64,000 nt of DNA from the NCBI GenBank assembly GCA_964017045.1, contig OZ024795.1:53731350-53795349 (forward strand), given 5' to 3'. Shown here piece after piece: positions 47,501 to 56,249 of the stretch (positions are counted from its first letter, which is position 1; each line of letters begins with the position of its first letter). This DNA is from Omphiscola glabra (lineage: Eukaryota; Mollusca; Gastropoda; Lymnaeidae). The notes beneath the pieces are model-generated. The model made no database searches. It had not been told where the DNA came from and saw only the letters and a list, made by a program, of their open reading frames with translations. Position numbers and translations under genes: made by a program.

Positions 47501-48602
47501 CATTAGTAATTTCCATCACCTGGCATCATTTTCAAATTCTTTGATAACCTTTATGAAGATTACATCTGAAGAAATATACAAAAATATGCTTATCATTTAA
47601 GCAAATATACATTTTAGTTTTTAATAATCATAATAATTGTGGATCTAACATAAATATCACTTTGACAACCCTAAACCTAAGGCCAAGGGTGAAAACTTCT
47701 TTCTGTCTATTCCCCCCTTCACTTCGCCTCTTTGCGTATTCTTTTTAATAATCATAATAATTGTGGATCTAACATAAATATCACTTTGACAACCCTAAAC
47801 CTAAGGCCAAGGGTGAAAACTTCTTTCTGTCTATTCCCCCCTTCACTTCGCCTCTTTGCGTATTCTTTTTATTCCCGTTCCCAAGACACGCACTTAAACA
47901 TACAGAGAACTATCTTTTACTTTCTGTGCCCCCAACCCAAAAAATGGAATTCTCTCCCATTACAATTGACATATCCGCAATATACCAACCACCCAATCCT
48001 TCAAAACTACACTCAAGACACATCTCTTCAAACTCTACTATTCTCTTATTCTCACCTTCCTCTGACCGTAAACAATTCAGTGACTGCTGGGTGCCATCCA
48101 TTACTAGATAGGGGTAAATAGTACTTGGTGGGTGGGCAAGGTCAATATTTTTACAAAGCTTTTTTTTTTAATGAATAATTTTATATAACTGTTTTTTAAT
48201 GTCATGTTTCTTTTTTGCTAATTTTTAAGTGAAGCGCGGTGAGCCTAACCCAAGCTGATGTTCAGCGCTATAATATACTATATAAGACCACTTTATTAAT
48301 AATAATATAAATATATGGATATGATAACTAAGTTATTAACTATCCCAGCTTTGCTACAGACTACAGTAAATTATACCGGTTTTTGATGTAACAACTCAGA
48401 CAACTGTAACTAGTTTAGATTAGTATCAGTAGTACCCCGTTGAGGTGGTGTATTTTGCTATTTAAATTATAATTATATTTTTTTCAATATTAGATGACTA
48501 AGACTAAGACAGAGGATCACCAAGTTAGTTTAGTCATATTCATTATAAAGTTTATAAAACTTTTACTAAATAAATGCACAGATGGAAAGCAGAACTCACC
48601 AT
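32516..48602 (-). CDS. XPO6: Exportin-6
   Basis: Coding exons, 5' to 3': 48602-48600 (ATG only), 47474-47384, 46575-46463, 46258-46061, 45582-45423, 44819-44685, 44451-44176, 43966-43795, 43598-43472, 41976-41867, 40605-40497, 39579-39487, 39350-39121, 38810-38721, 38417-38267, 37977-37831, 37584-37395, 36137-35867, 35369-35310, 35039-34928, 34589-34434, 34242-34144, 33115-32885 and 32620-32516. All join in phase to 1142 residues (human 1125). Landmarks match the family: MASIDESLHALEDLMNEFF, RNKLAKLVVDIGRSDWPHFY, AATPPPSPTSGE, GVLAMNCINEI, GYFSCLDIW, SAENDCRRLHCALRDLSSLL, HAQSLAAIKAYTHW, RPSPDMKSALY, KSHDLLQEEI and LPSFTQTIQRFVNDLRYY. Exportin-6 is a RanGTP-dependent karyopherin made of HEAT repeats that exports profilin-actin from the nucleus. 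Five of its splice borders lie in tandem duplications. Confidence 0.95.
32847..32895 (-). repeat. Triplicated splice donor of the XPO6 penultimate exon
   Basis: On the minus strand AACTTGA(C/T)TGG|GTGAGT is followed by two more copies: donors after 32885 (the conserved one), 32868 (GTGGGT) and 32847 (GTGAGT). Spacing is 17 and 21 bp, so the alternatives shift the frame of the final 34-residue exon. Confidence 0.85.
33247..34069. mobile_element. Non-autonomous TTAA-type element with internal triplication, XPO6 intron
   Basis: The left end TTAACCCTTCTGGTACCGAC is matched by the right end (reverse complement GTTAGCCCTTCCAGTACCCA). Inside, a block of about 190 bp beginning TTCAGTAATTGGTTGATTTT and containing CGACTATTCCCCTAACGAAT occurs three times. 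No transposase. The right TTAA has decayed to CTAA. Confidence 0.65.
36546..37198. mobile_element. Non-autonomous piggyBac-like element, copy 2, XPO6 intron
   Basis: Diverged copy of the 4332-5065 element in the same orientation: TTAACCCTTGACTTCTCA at the left, TTTCAATAGGTTAA at the right, sharing the internal GACACACAAGCAAAC, CCATTACTGTGACCTTT and GTGGCGGGGTATGGA blocks. A local triplication of AGCACACATTCC lies near 36755-36820. Confidence 0.6.
37238..37375. repeat. Short minisatellite beside the XPO6 exon 37584-37395 donor
   Basis: Six or so diverged copies of an about 21-bp unit AATACCATCATGTTTGGTACC in the intron 20 bp beyond the donor; it does not include the splice site. Confidence 0.7.
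38165..38285 (-). repeat. 19-bp tandem repeat of an XPO6 splice donor (5 copies)
   Basis: On the minus strand CAG|GTATATTATGGTTCAC repeats exactly, with donors after 38267 (joins the conserved exon end PLIDKQ), 38248, 38229, 38210 and 38191. Each copy keeps CAG|GTATAT. Three units are 57 nt, so the donor at 38210 would add 19 residues in frame; the path is free of stops. Confidence 0.92.
38405..38545 (-). repeat. 46-bp tandem repeat of an XPO6 splice acceptor (3 copies)
   Basis: The acceptor block TGTATTGTCAG|CCATGCCCAGTC of the exon 38417-38267 recurs upstream at 38463 and 38509, but both extra copies read GTCATCCATG, so the AG is gone and only the true acceptor is usable. Confidence 0.88.
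38936..39105. repeat. 29-bp minisatellite in an XPO6 intron
   Basis: About five copies of GAAGACTGTCTACTATATGG followed by CTATGACTT, ending about 15 bp from the donor of the exon 39350-39121, which it does not include. Confidence 0.85.
39770..40095. repeat. About 26-bp minisatellite in an XPO6 intron
   Basis: Diverged copies of ACATTGTGAGTACAGTTTAA followed by ACATAT, directly abutting the 48-bp donor repeat to its right. Confidence 0.85.
40097..40523 (-). repeat. 48-bp in-frame minisatellite on an XPO6 splice donor (9 donor copies)
   Basis: The exon 40605-40497 ends LEELDDDTLDDD with donor GATGATGAT|GTGAGT. The last 12 to 27 nt of exon plus the first part of the intron are repeated in 48-bp units, giving GTGAGT donors after 40497, 40449, 40401, 40353, 40305, 40257, 40209, 40161 and 40113. 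All are in the same phase, and the intervening units translate without stops as VSRTNVVLDDDTLDDD, with only a few substitutions (for example SRINVV, VLVNDTL). The next exon starts DETEWQHF at 39579. Confidence 0.95.
40635..40780. repeat. 70-bp direct duplication, XPO6 intron
   Basis: TACTTTAGGATAGAGCACAT and the following sequence through GATTAATTA occurs twice in tandem (about 40630 and 40702), with the start of a third copy. Confidence 0.85.
41240..41880 (-). repeat. 37-39-bp minisatellite on an XPO6 splice donor (about 15 copies)
   Basis: The exon 41976-41867 ends ATATCTCTCAG|GTAAGTG. This junction is repeated downstream: intact CTCAG|GTAAGC-type donors after 41830, 41793 and 41753, a GTGAGC variant after 41709, then a uniform 39-bp array in which the junction reads CTCCTAGTAAGCG. 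Distal copies are nearly identical, proximal ones diverged. Extension past the true donor reads AGG TAA at once, so alternatives would end the protein. Confidence 0.92.
42050..42135. repeat. Short direct duplication, XPO6 intron
   Basis: ATGAAAGGATGAACGGA and the following CGTGCCTTGCAGAAGAACCC occur twice, about 51 bp apart. Confidence 0.8.
42686..43058. repeat. 51-bp minisatellite, 7 near-identical copies, XPO6 intron
   Basis: Unit AAATATCTACTTGAAGGTCC then ATGTTTTTCATTGGCAG and AAATGAATTAAAC. The unit length is a multiple of three and several frames are open on both strands, producing long repetitive ORFs without splice or coding support. Uniform copies suggest a recent expansion. Confidence 0.95.
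45175..45335. repeat. 74-bp direct duplication, XPO6 intron
   Basis: GCTTATAAAGTCTGCTCACA through CATCTGAATGAGTTGAA is present twice in a row, with a couple of substitutions. Confidence 0.88.
45685..45835. repeat. 22-bp minisatellite, XPO6 intron
   Basis: About seven diverged copies of CCTCAGTCTTATACCCAGAA TG in the intron between the exons at 46061 and 45582. Confidence 0.85.
46925..47135. repeat. Short-period GTTGTCTGTACA-type repeat, XPO6 intron
   Basis: Diverged 12-bp units of the type GTTGTCTGTACA / GTTGGCTGTACA over about 200 bp. Confidence 0.85.
47618..48315 (+). mobile_element. LINE 3' end (L2/CR1-like) with internal tandem duplication, XPO6 intron
   Basis: From about 47870 the sequence matches the tail of the LINE at 22160-23545 (a CTGTGCCCCCAA block, TGGAATTCTCTCCCATTACA, a CTTCAAACTCTACTA block, and CACTATATAAGACC-like end with AATAATAATA). 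The first part, about 124 bp from TTAATAATCATAATAATTGT, is repeated exactly in tandem at 47621 and 47745, including part of the LINE, so the duplication occurred after insertion. Antisense to XPO6, in intron 1. Confidence 0.75.
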
Positions 48603-49520
48603 TCTCGATGATGGTGAATTACTTTTATAAAAGATATTTAAAAAACATGGGTGTGTAGTAGATGTTAAAAATTAATTTCCCTTTAACGCCATGGTTCGCT
48701 ATGATGTAAATAACGAAACATCATGAACATTCCTCATACTACCGAGGTATTTTTTTTTAATCTAAAGACAAAGAGTTTAATCTAAAGACAAAGAGGCTTT
48801 TATTAACGATTATAGAAATTTGTATTGTCAGACCAAGACAAAACTCCGTTAAACCGCAATATCAACAATTTTGAAATTATATTTTGGCTAAATTAGTGTA
48901 TATGTATAAAAATATTGTTTATGAATTTGCATTGGTAGTCATCAGTGATCAGTGGCGTCAAAGAGGGGTGCCGGCAATATGTTGAACTGAAATTTTCGAG
49001 TGACTTGGCCGCCAAAATCGAAAGCATCCCAATCGAAGCCTATATGTTACTTGTACCAGGGGATTTATTTTAAGCCAAGGTCACAGATCACTTTGTGAGG
49101 AGACAGACAGTCATAACAAAAACGATAAATTGAAAATATAATTTATTATTAAATTAGACAAAATATTAAGAACACATTTTGAGTTGTAAATAGATTTATA
49201 ATAAACGAGTCCACCCCAATTATTGTAAATATATGTTAAATCATGTTAAATTTGTTTTGATTTTCATCGTAAAAAATTTTTTATAACGAGATTTAATATT
49301 GTAATTGTATTTTCAACTGTTACAATAAAATTGTATTATTTTTAAGTTGTCAAATTTTTTATATGATCTCACCATTTTGTGTGTGTGTTTTTTGTTGTGG
49401 ACAAAAATGAGAATTAGATAAAATACTAGATCTATGTAGTTAGATGCGATAGCAACGCTACTTTTTTTTTAAAAGTGTCATTGCCGCACAGTAGATCTAC
49501 TCTACCATCCATAAGAATCT
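48603..49520. other. Region upstream of the XPO6 start codon, no gene seen
   Basis: AT-rich sequence that should include the XPO6 5' UTR and promoter; no TATA box or CpG-rich block stands out. Confidence 0.35.
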
Positions 49521-49898
49521 TTTGGGAAATGTCCCAAGATCATGGGAATTCACAACCCCACTTGGAATCTGGGGAATAATTATGAAAAACAGGTGAAACC
49601 TTGGGAAATTTTAACTTGGGGAAAATTCATAAAAAGAAAGCAATGAAACTTTAAAATAACTGGGGTTTTTTTGTTGTTTTTTTTTAAAAAAGGAAACATT
49701 TTTTGTTTCACTACTTTCCAATTTTGAAATCTGTGAGATTGGTTTTACTTTTGTATGCTACTATTGATACGAAATCTTCTTAAATTAAAGTTAATATTGC
49801 ATTAAACGGTAAGTTATGTAAGAAAATCAAATTTATAAAATGTTGAGCAAATTGACAGTATTCATGTATTCTCAACAATAAATAAACTCATCATAGTA

Positions 49899-50345
49899 AT
49901 GATTAATATTATTATTGAAGTTGTGAAAAATCTCCATGATGTACAAGATAAAAAATGGGCTGGTCCACTGCTCCAACAACAGAAACTCGTCCCTCTCCCC
50001 TCCAGGTCTAGACAGCGACGAGACCGTGACAGGCAGTTCTGGCTCATTACAGTCAAGAACACAGTACAGGAACTGCTCATTCCTGCCAAAGACAACAAGC
50101 TTCCAAAAGGAACAGTTGAGGCGACAACACTTGACACATTTGCTTCTGTTGCCTCCGGCCTTCCAACCACCAGTTCCTGATACCCTCTCAGTGTAGCCCT
50201 TTGCAGTTGCTGCAGTCTTGCAACCAGTATCAGTAAACTAAAAACGACAGATATCCTCTTAGTCTAGTCTTCTCTTCAATAAATACCGGGCAAAAAAACA
50301 TTCCCTCTACATACATAGTAGCCAGAATGATCAAAACATTGATTG
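49899..50345 (+). mobile_element. LINE 3' end, relative of 10989-11470
   Basis: Shares [30 protein letters not shown] and LPTTSS with the copy in the NPLOC4 intron, and a similar tail (GTAGCCAGAATGATCAA). Frameshifted. Inserted into copy B of the dispersed repeat. Confidence 0.8.
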
Positions 50346-50504
50346 AAAAAGAAAAAAAATGGTAAGCCTGGAAAGATTCTTGTTTACATTTACTTGTTCA
50401 ACCATTATAAATAATAATCACTGCAATACAATCCGATGAGTGAAGGTTGGGGGTAAGCCTGGTATCATTCACCAAAACAGGCATCTGGGAAAGTAAAATA
50501 GACT

Positions 50505-50760
50505 AAAAATTGGCTAATGCTAAGAGATTGGCCATGACTTCATTTGCTTGTTTTGTTAAGTTGCTGTTTTATTATTATGTTGCTGATGACTTTAGTTTTA
50601 GGGTGCAGGTTAGGTTTAGGGATAGATTTAGGGTTCAGGTTAGGTTTAGGAATTTTTTTCATTATTTTTAAACGTTTTATTCTTAATTTTACGGGTTCCT
50701 GGCAATCAAGTTGGCGGCTGTGGTAAAAACGCGGGCCTATCTCTTCGCATTTACCTAAAA
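50505..50760. mobile_element. MITE copy 2 (inverted relative to 21757-21948)
   Basis: Left end ATTGGCTAATGCTAAGAGAT and right end reverse complement TTAGGTAAATGCGAAGAGAT are inverted repeats; the interior holds GGTTAGGTTTAGGGATAGAT and AGTTGGCGGCTGTGGTAAAA, the reverse complement of the first copy's centre. Confidence 0.65.
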
Positions 50761-51240
50761 ATTATATTCAATGATATCAAAATTTAAACTTGGAATTGAT
50801 GAAATATCATGATTTAAACATCTACAGCAGGACAAAGACAATGCAGAATCTAGCTCTTGAAAATTAAAAATTCAAATAGGTCCTCATTAGTCATTATTCT
50901 AGTCCACCTCTGTGAAACATAATTATTTTGAAAGTCCAAACTTAGGACCAAAGTGTAGGCCTACGCCTACACATTATACTATGATTATGATTCATAGCAA
51001 AAGTCAATTTATTGAAATTATATTTAAAACCCACAGAATATTAACAAATATCTAGATGTTAATTGTTTATTACAGGATATTTTTCTGAAAACAACATCAA
51101 ACTAATAACTTTCAATCAAGCTGATCATTTGCTTGAAGTTTAATTATGGCATTCCCTGATACTGATACTCATACTGTGATAATTAATTTCAGTTAAATCG
51201 CTTCAAAATTGTCAAAGGGAAAAAATAGCTTTAACTAAAC

Positions 51241-52260
51241 TAAGGGTCGTGCATTAATTACGTCAACCCAGGTGAGGAAGTGAGTGTTGTGAGTTGGGGA
51301 AAAATGATAGTGGTGAACGAATGTTAGCTACTTTGTTGATATCACGCGAGTACATGGTCTGTGAGGGTATAAGTTATAAGAGAGAGAGAAATTATTATTA
51401 GGGAGAGATAGATTATATTTGAGAGTGGATTCGACCAGAGTGTGTTTTTGAGTTGGACGTAGTGTAACTTAGCAATTCTTTTTGTGTATTTATTGGATTT
51501 GTTAGTCATTCTACATGACTATTGAGTATAATGTGATGCTTTGGAACACTTAGAACTCAACAAGGAATAAATTATATTTGATGACAGTTAGACTACGTTG
51601 CGTGTTTTCCTTGTAAACTGTCGGCTTTGTAGGAGCCAGGAGACTTTATAAGTATCAGCTCTCCAGGAGCTGAAGAACCGGAGTTTTGGACTCTGAAAAC
51701 AAATGTCTGTGGCTAGAGAAGGGACCTAATCTCCTAGACAAACGTACCTTCGGTCACAGCGATCTTATTATTGTTACTCACTTTACTTTCCCTAATTCTC
51801 AAACAATAGTATTCCTACTCTATCAATATCATTTATCTTGACTTCACATGATACTTGAACTTTGTCCTTATTCCACACCTTCAACATGATCGCAAACATA
51901 CCGCCCTAGTCATTTGCCACAAACAGAATCTACAGGTGAAGAGAGGCCAACTTTTGCCTTCTCTTGCACTAACAAAGTGTGCTAACACTCTGACCAGCCT
52001 TCTGCAGTGCACATACAGACACACATTAAATAAATCTTATACCGGTATTGTTAAAAGCCTAAAAATTATTTAACTATTTTAATTTACACTCAATAAATTT
52101 AATAAATAATGTAATAGCCAGTCAATATTAATAGAGAAAAAATTATTGTTGACGTTAACTAATCTAAACCCCCCTCCCCCCCCTTGTCAACAACTGTCAA
52201 ACATTTCCAAACCCCTCCCCCCATCCCTAGTTTGTTGACATAATTAATGGACGCCCCTAA
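51241..52260. mobile_element. 1.02-kb non-autonomous DNA transposon with terminal inverted repeats
   Basis: Left end TAAGGGTCGTGCATTAATTA then CGTCAAC; reverse complement of the right end TTAGGGGCGTCCATTAATTA then TGTCAAC. Near the right end are the C-rich tracts common in elements of this TIR type. The interior has no recognised transposase. Confidence 0.75.
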
Positions 52261-52660
52261 TATGTATTGCTATTCAAGATAGATAGAATCACATTTGATA
52301 CAACGTTGCTACTAAGAGAAATATGCATTTCTATAACTATAACACATTTATGTGGATAATTTTTCTAAATTATGTGTTATGAAGGTTTAATTTTTATAGG
52401 CTAACTCTAGAAGGGTGTTTAAAAAAACAAAAAGATTCCCAATAAGTTCAAAACAAAATTATATTATATTTTTGATGTGATTAGACCTTGTAAAAATAGT
52501 CTGATTAAATAACTTTCAGTCAATGACTATACAGCATATTTGTGAAGCATTTATTCAAACTATTATTGTATTTATTAAATTTTTAAACTTTCTAACAGTG
52601 TATTTTAATTATCTTGGGAATTTTTTGACAAAATTTTGGGAATTTGGAAAAAAAAATAGA

Positions 52661-53915
52661 ATAGCGGACCAGCATTACAGCTGTTTTATCAAAATGGCAG
52701 CCATTGAAATAATTTGAAATACTATTAAAATATTTTGAAAACAGGACATGGTCAAGTTTCTCACACCTTTGAAGGATAAATCCCATTTGTGATACCCAAA
52801 AACTTGGCATGATTGAAATTTCACCACCAGAAGCCTGAATGCTAAGGATTGCTCAGACGACATTCCCTGAGAATTTAAATGTTAAGTTTACTAACCGTTA
52901 ACTAAGACTAACAATAAATTGTACAGCATTAACTTTTCTTTTTATTAGATTTTTTTCAGCCCCCATTGGTACATAGCTGGTAGCTTTAACGATGTCTCCA
53001 TAATTTATTGTGTTTTTTTATATTTCACCCTATGCCAGAATGCAATTTTTAAACTGAAGCCATGTTCACAAAAACAAAACAAGCAATTAAATTTATATTA
53101 AATTATATTACAATATTAATTGATGTTTAGCGAAAATAAAAAAACAGGTATTATATCGGGAATATATCATATCATTGGAGTACAACAGTTATCATATCTA
53201 CGGACTTCGGTATCACCCAGAAACACCTGAAAAATGGGTATCGCTATTTCATTGTCTAATGGTGACCTCCACTTTTTAATTTACATAGGTTAGGATTGTT
53301 TCGGAATTTTTTTGCAGATGTTACTTTTGTTGGTAAATTCTCCTTCCACCCTCAATTTAAAGTAGACATGTTTGTTGTTCATTTGACAATTTCCTTTTAG
53401 AACAAAATTTGATGGTTTGACTTTGAAAATTATGGTAAATAATAACTAACTTGACTCATTCATATTTTTGTGTGGAAAACAGGGTTAAAATAAAAAATAC
53501 AACTTTTAGATGAATTCATAAATCACAACATAGCCAAAATTCGTGAGGTTAAGGCCAGTGCATTGGTGAAATTCTTTGTTAATATTTTTGTCACGGTTCT
53601 CCCAAAATTACCTATTACTGATAACTGACATTTTGTGAAGTACATAACTTGATTTACACTGGAAATCCAGCTTATTACCCAATAATAATTCATTTCAAAA
53701 GAAAGTAACAGTTTAAAAGCACCAATACTTTATAATAATATTATAATATTTATAATATGATCAGATGTTTTTATTGTGAGGTATTAATTAAGGGAGTGGG
53801 ATAAATAGCCCTTGTTACAACTAATAGTATATTATTGTATTTATATGTCCTAGGAGCCTAGCCCCATCCCCATGTTATTGTAGAACCTATTATATGTAAT
53901 GATATTTTAGGCTAG
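52661..53915. other. Intergenic AT-rich DNA, no supported feature
   Basis: No ORF, splice pattern or repeat that can be assigned. Confidence 0.35.
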
Positions 53916-54250
53916 TATTGGAATGATGGTATGAGCAGGCACAAGTTAGTTTGGATACAGTAGCCATGAAGCCATGTTAAAAGTTTCATGTCTGGCAAGT
54001 ATTGGAATGATGGTATGAGCAGGCACTAGTCAGTTTGAGTGCAATGAGCCATGTTAAAAGTTTCATGTCTGGCAAGTATTGGAATGATGGTATGAGCAGG
54101 CACTAGTCAGTTTGAGTGCAATGAGCCATGTTAAAAGTTTCATGTCTGGCAAGTATTGGAATGATGGTATGAGCAGGCACTAGTCAGTTTGAGTGCAATG
54201 AGCCATGTTAAAAGTTTCATGTCTGGCAAGTATTGGAATGATGGTTTGAG
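53916..54250. repeat. 77-bp tandem repeat, four copies
   Basis: TATTGGAATGATGGTATGAG followed by CAGGCACTAG and through CATGTCTGGCAAG. The first copy is longer and diverged, three are nearly identical, and the last is partial. Confidence 0.9.
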
Positions 54251-55050
54251 CAGGAACCATCTCCATTGGTCTACCAGCCATGATGTAATCTGTTCATCTG
54301 TATCGCTTTAACTGATCTCCTTCAAATGTACAGTGTCCCCAAACTTCTAGCTTGAATGTAGCCCCCATGATAGGATTAACTACCAATCAATATCGTATCC
54401 CAGGGTCATTGACTTGCTACATTATTGGAGATAACATTCTCCAACCAGATTATTTTCATGTCTCCACCCGATTAAAATATCTAACCGTTTTATTTTTTTC
54501 CCATGTGTTTTTTTCTGGGTTCGTCTGCTTTTAAAAAAAAATCATTATTGGTTACTGTCAAAAATGTCCAGGGCTGCACCTGGGAACGATAGCCCTATGT
54601 ACCGGACAAAGGTACAATAGATGAGGGAGGAGTCGACTCTGACATTTTATGTTGGTTTATGTTAATACAGATAAGACATAGCCTGGGAAACCAAGTTGAT
54701 AACAGGTGGGGTATTTGTCAAAAGAGTATCACGAATGAGTTTGAGTAATGAGTTTTATGGTCGGCTGGTACATGTAGAATGTAAATCGAACCTTGTAGAA
54801 AATATAGAAATTTTATGAAACTTGTAAAAAGTAATTCTCCAATACAGAAAAACATGGCCTCTGACAGGAGTATTAAGTGCTTGAACAAGACTAAAAATGG
54901 GTCCCCTTACATACACATGGAAACACGTCAATTATGCCATAATTTATTAATTACATTCAAACATACTTGCAAATATATATATATATAAAAGAGGATCGGG
55001 ACCATTGATCTGCCAGTAATTTTGATTTTTTCTAGAGGAAGCTGGACTTC

Positions 55051-55262
55051 TCAGAAATGTTTATTGAAGCATTGAAACAGTCCACCTATAGCATTATCCA
55101 ATATTACATAGATGACAGAATTTCTGAAATATGCTTCCTCAGGGGATTCATCTACTTCATCTTGCTTAGACAAATCTGCTTCTTTGGTGGTAAATTTATC
55201 ATGGAAACCCTTTCTTTTGCGTTTTGTTGCTTCATCCAGATTTCCAGAGAGTTTCACTTCTA
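55051..55262 (-). pseudogene. Possible hAT/ZMYM1-like transposase fragment
   Basis: The minus strand reads a 70-residue segment with ESPEEAYFRNSVIYVILDN followed by LFQCFNKHF and a stop. The pattern (E)xYFRxxVxxxxLDxxIxxLxxxF resembles the region of hAT-related, zinc-finger-MYM-like proteins found widely in invertebrate genomes. A plausible acceptor (GTGCATAG) lies just before 55262. No other part of such a protein is seen, so it is most likely a transposon remnant. Confidence 0.3.
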
Positions 55263-56249
55263 TGCACAAATTAGAAATTAGGCTTTTAACTTAGCTCCAC
55301 ACCACACACAGTTTTAAATCAATTCTTATATTTATAAAAGGTAAGTAGAAGTCTTTAAAAAAATAATAAAGTTGAATGCATAAGATTATACATAAAAACT
55401 ACTATCACCAAAAAGAGTAATACCAGCATACCAGTACTGGAGTATGGTATTAAATTTTAAACAGTAATGAGGATGTTTTGCCTGTCATTTTCTATTGAGA
55501 CTGCCCTTCAGTCTTCTTGGTCTTGTTGAGGAATCCACAATCTCTCCTTCATAAACTTTGTCTTTGTCCAAACGTGCCTCCTTGTCGATGGAAGGAATTC
55601 CACAGAGTTCAGTTCTTTAATAGGAAATTAAAAATTTCTTTTGTGGCTGATTGAAACCTAGAAATAACATCTAATCAAACTCTGAATCTACACAATTTCT
55701 TTTTACATTTTAATATTATTTAAGTTTTTTGTTTAGTAACACGAATTTATTTTAGTTTGACTTTATTAGAAATATTAAATATTTGACTATTGAAATTGTT
55801 TTTCTATGCCCTGATAAGAAAATCAAGACTATGATGATGTTGAGTCTCGTTTGTTTATTAGATGTCTTTAATTTATAATTAAATGCCTTATTATTTTAAA
55901 AAAAATACTAACTTAAATTAGGCCTGTAAGTGTAAATGCATTCATAGTAATAGAATAGTATTATTAGTTTATTAGTAATATTAATAATGGTATTAGGCTT
56001 AGGCCTATTAAAATATACACTATAATATAGTAGTAATATTCTCTTATAGGAGAAATGTCACTATTTAGAGAATAACAATTGTTATTATTACAATTATTAA
56101 AATATTATGATTCAATAAAGAAGATCTGAGAAATTGTTTAGGCATATTCTCATAAATGTTTTTAACCTAAGTTGATACTATACACATTATTATTGTATGA
56201 TTATTTATGTAAATCAAGGGACAAAACTAGTCTGAAATTCCACCGACTA

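Larger units (their letters stand above)
49530..52660. mobile_element. Dispersed repeat (copy B of 19719-21186) broken by nested insertions
   Basis: The left part (CCCAAGATCATGGGAATTCA, GGGGAATAATTATGAAAA, GAAACCTTGGGAAATTTTAA, CTCAACAATAAATAAACTCA) and the right part (ATCTTGGGAATTTTTTGACA) follow the order of copy A. Between them sit a LINE tail, a MITE and a TIR element, listed separately. Confidence 0.45.
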
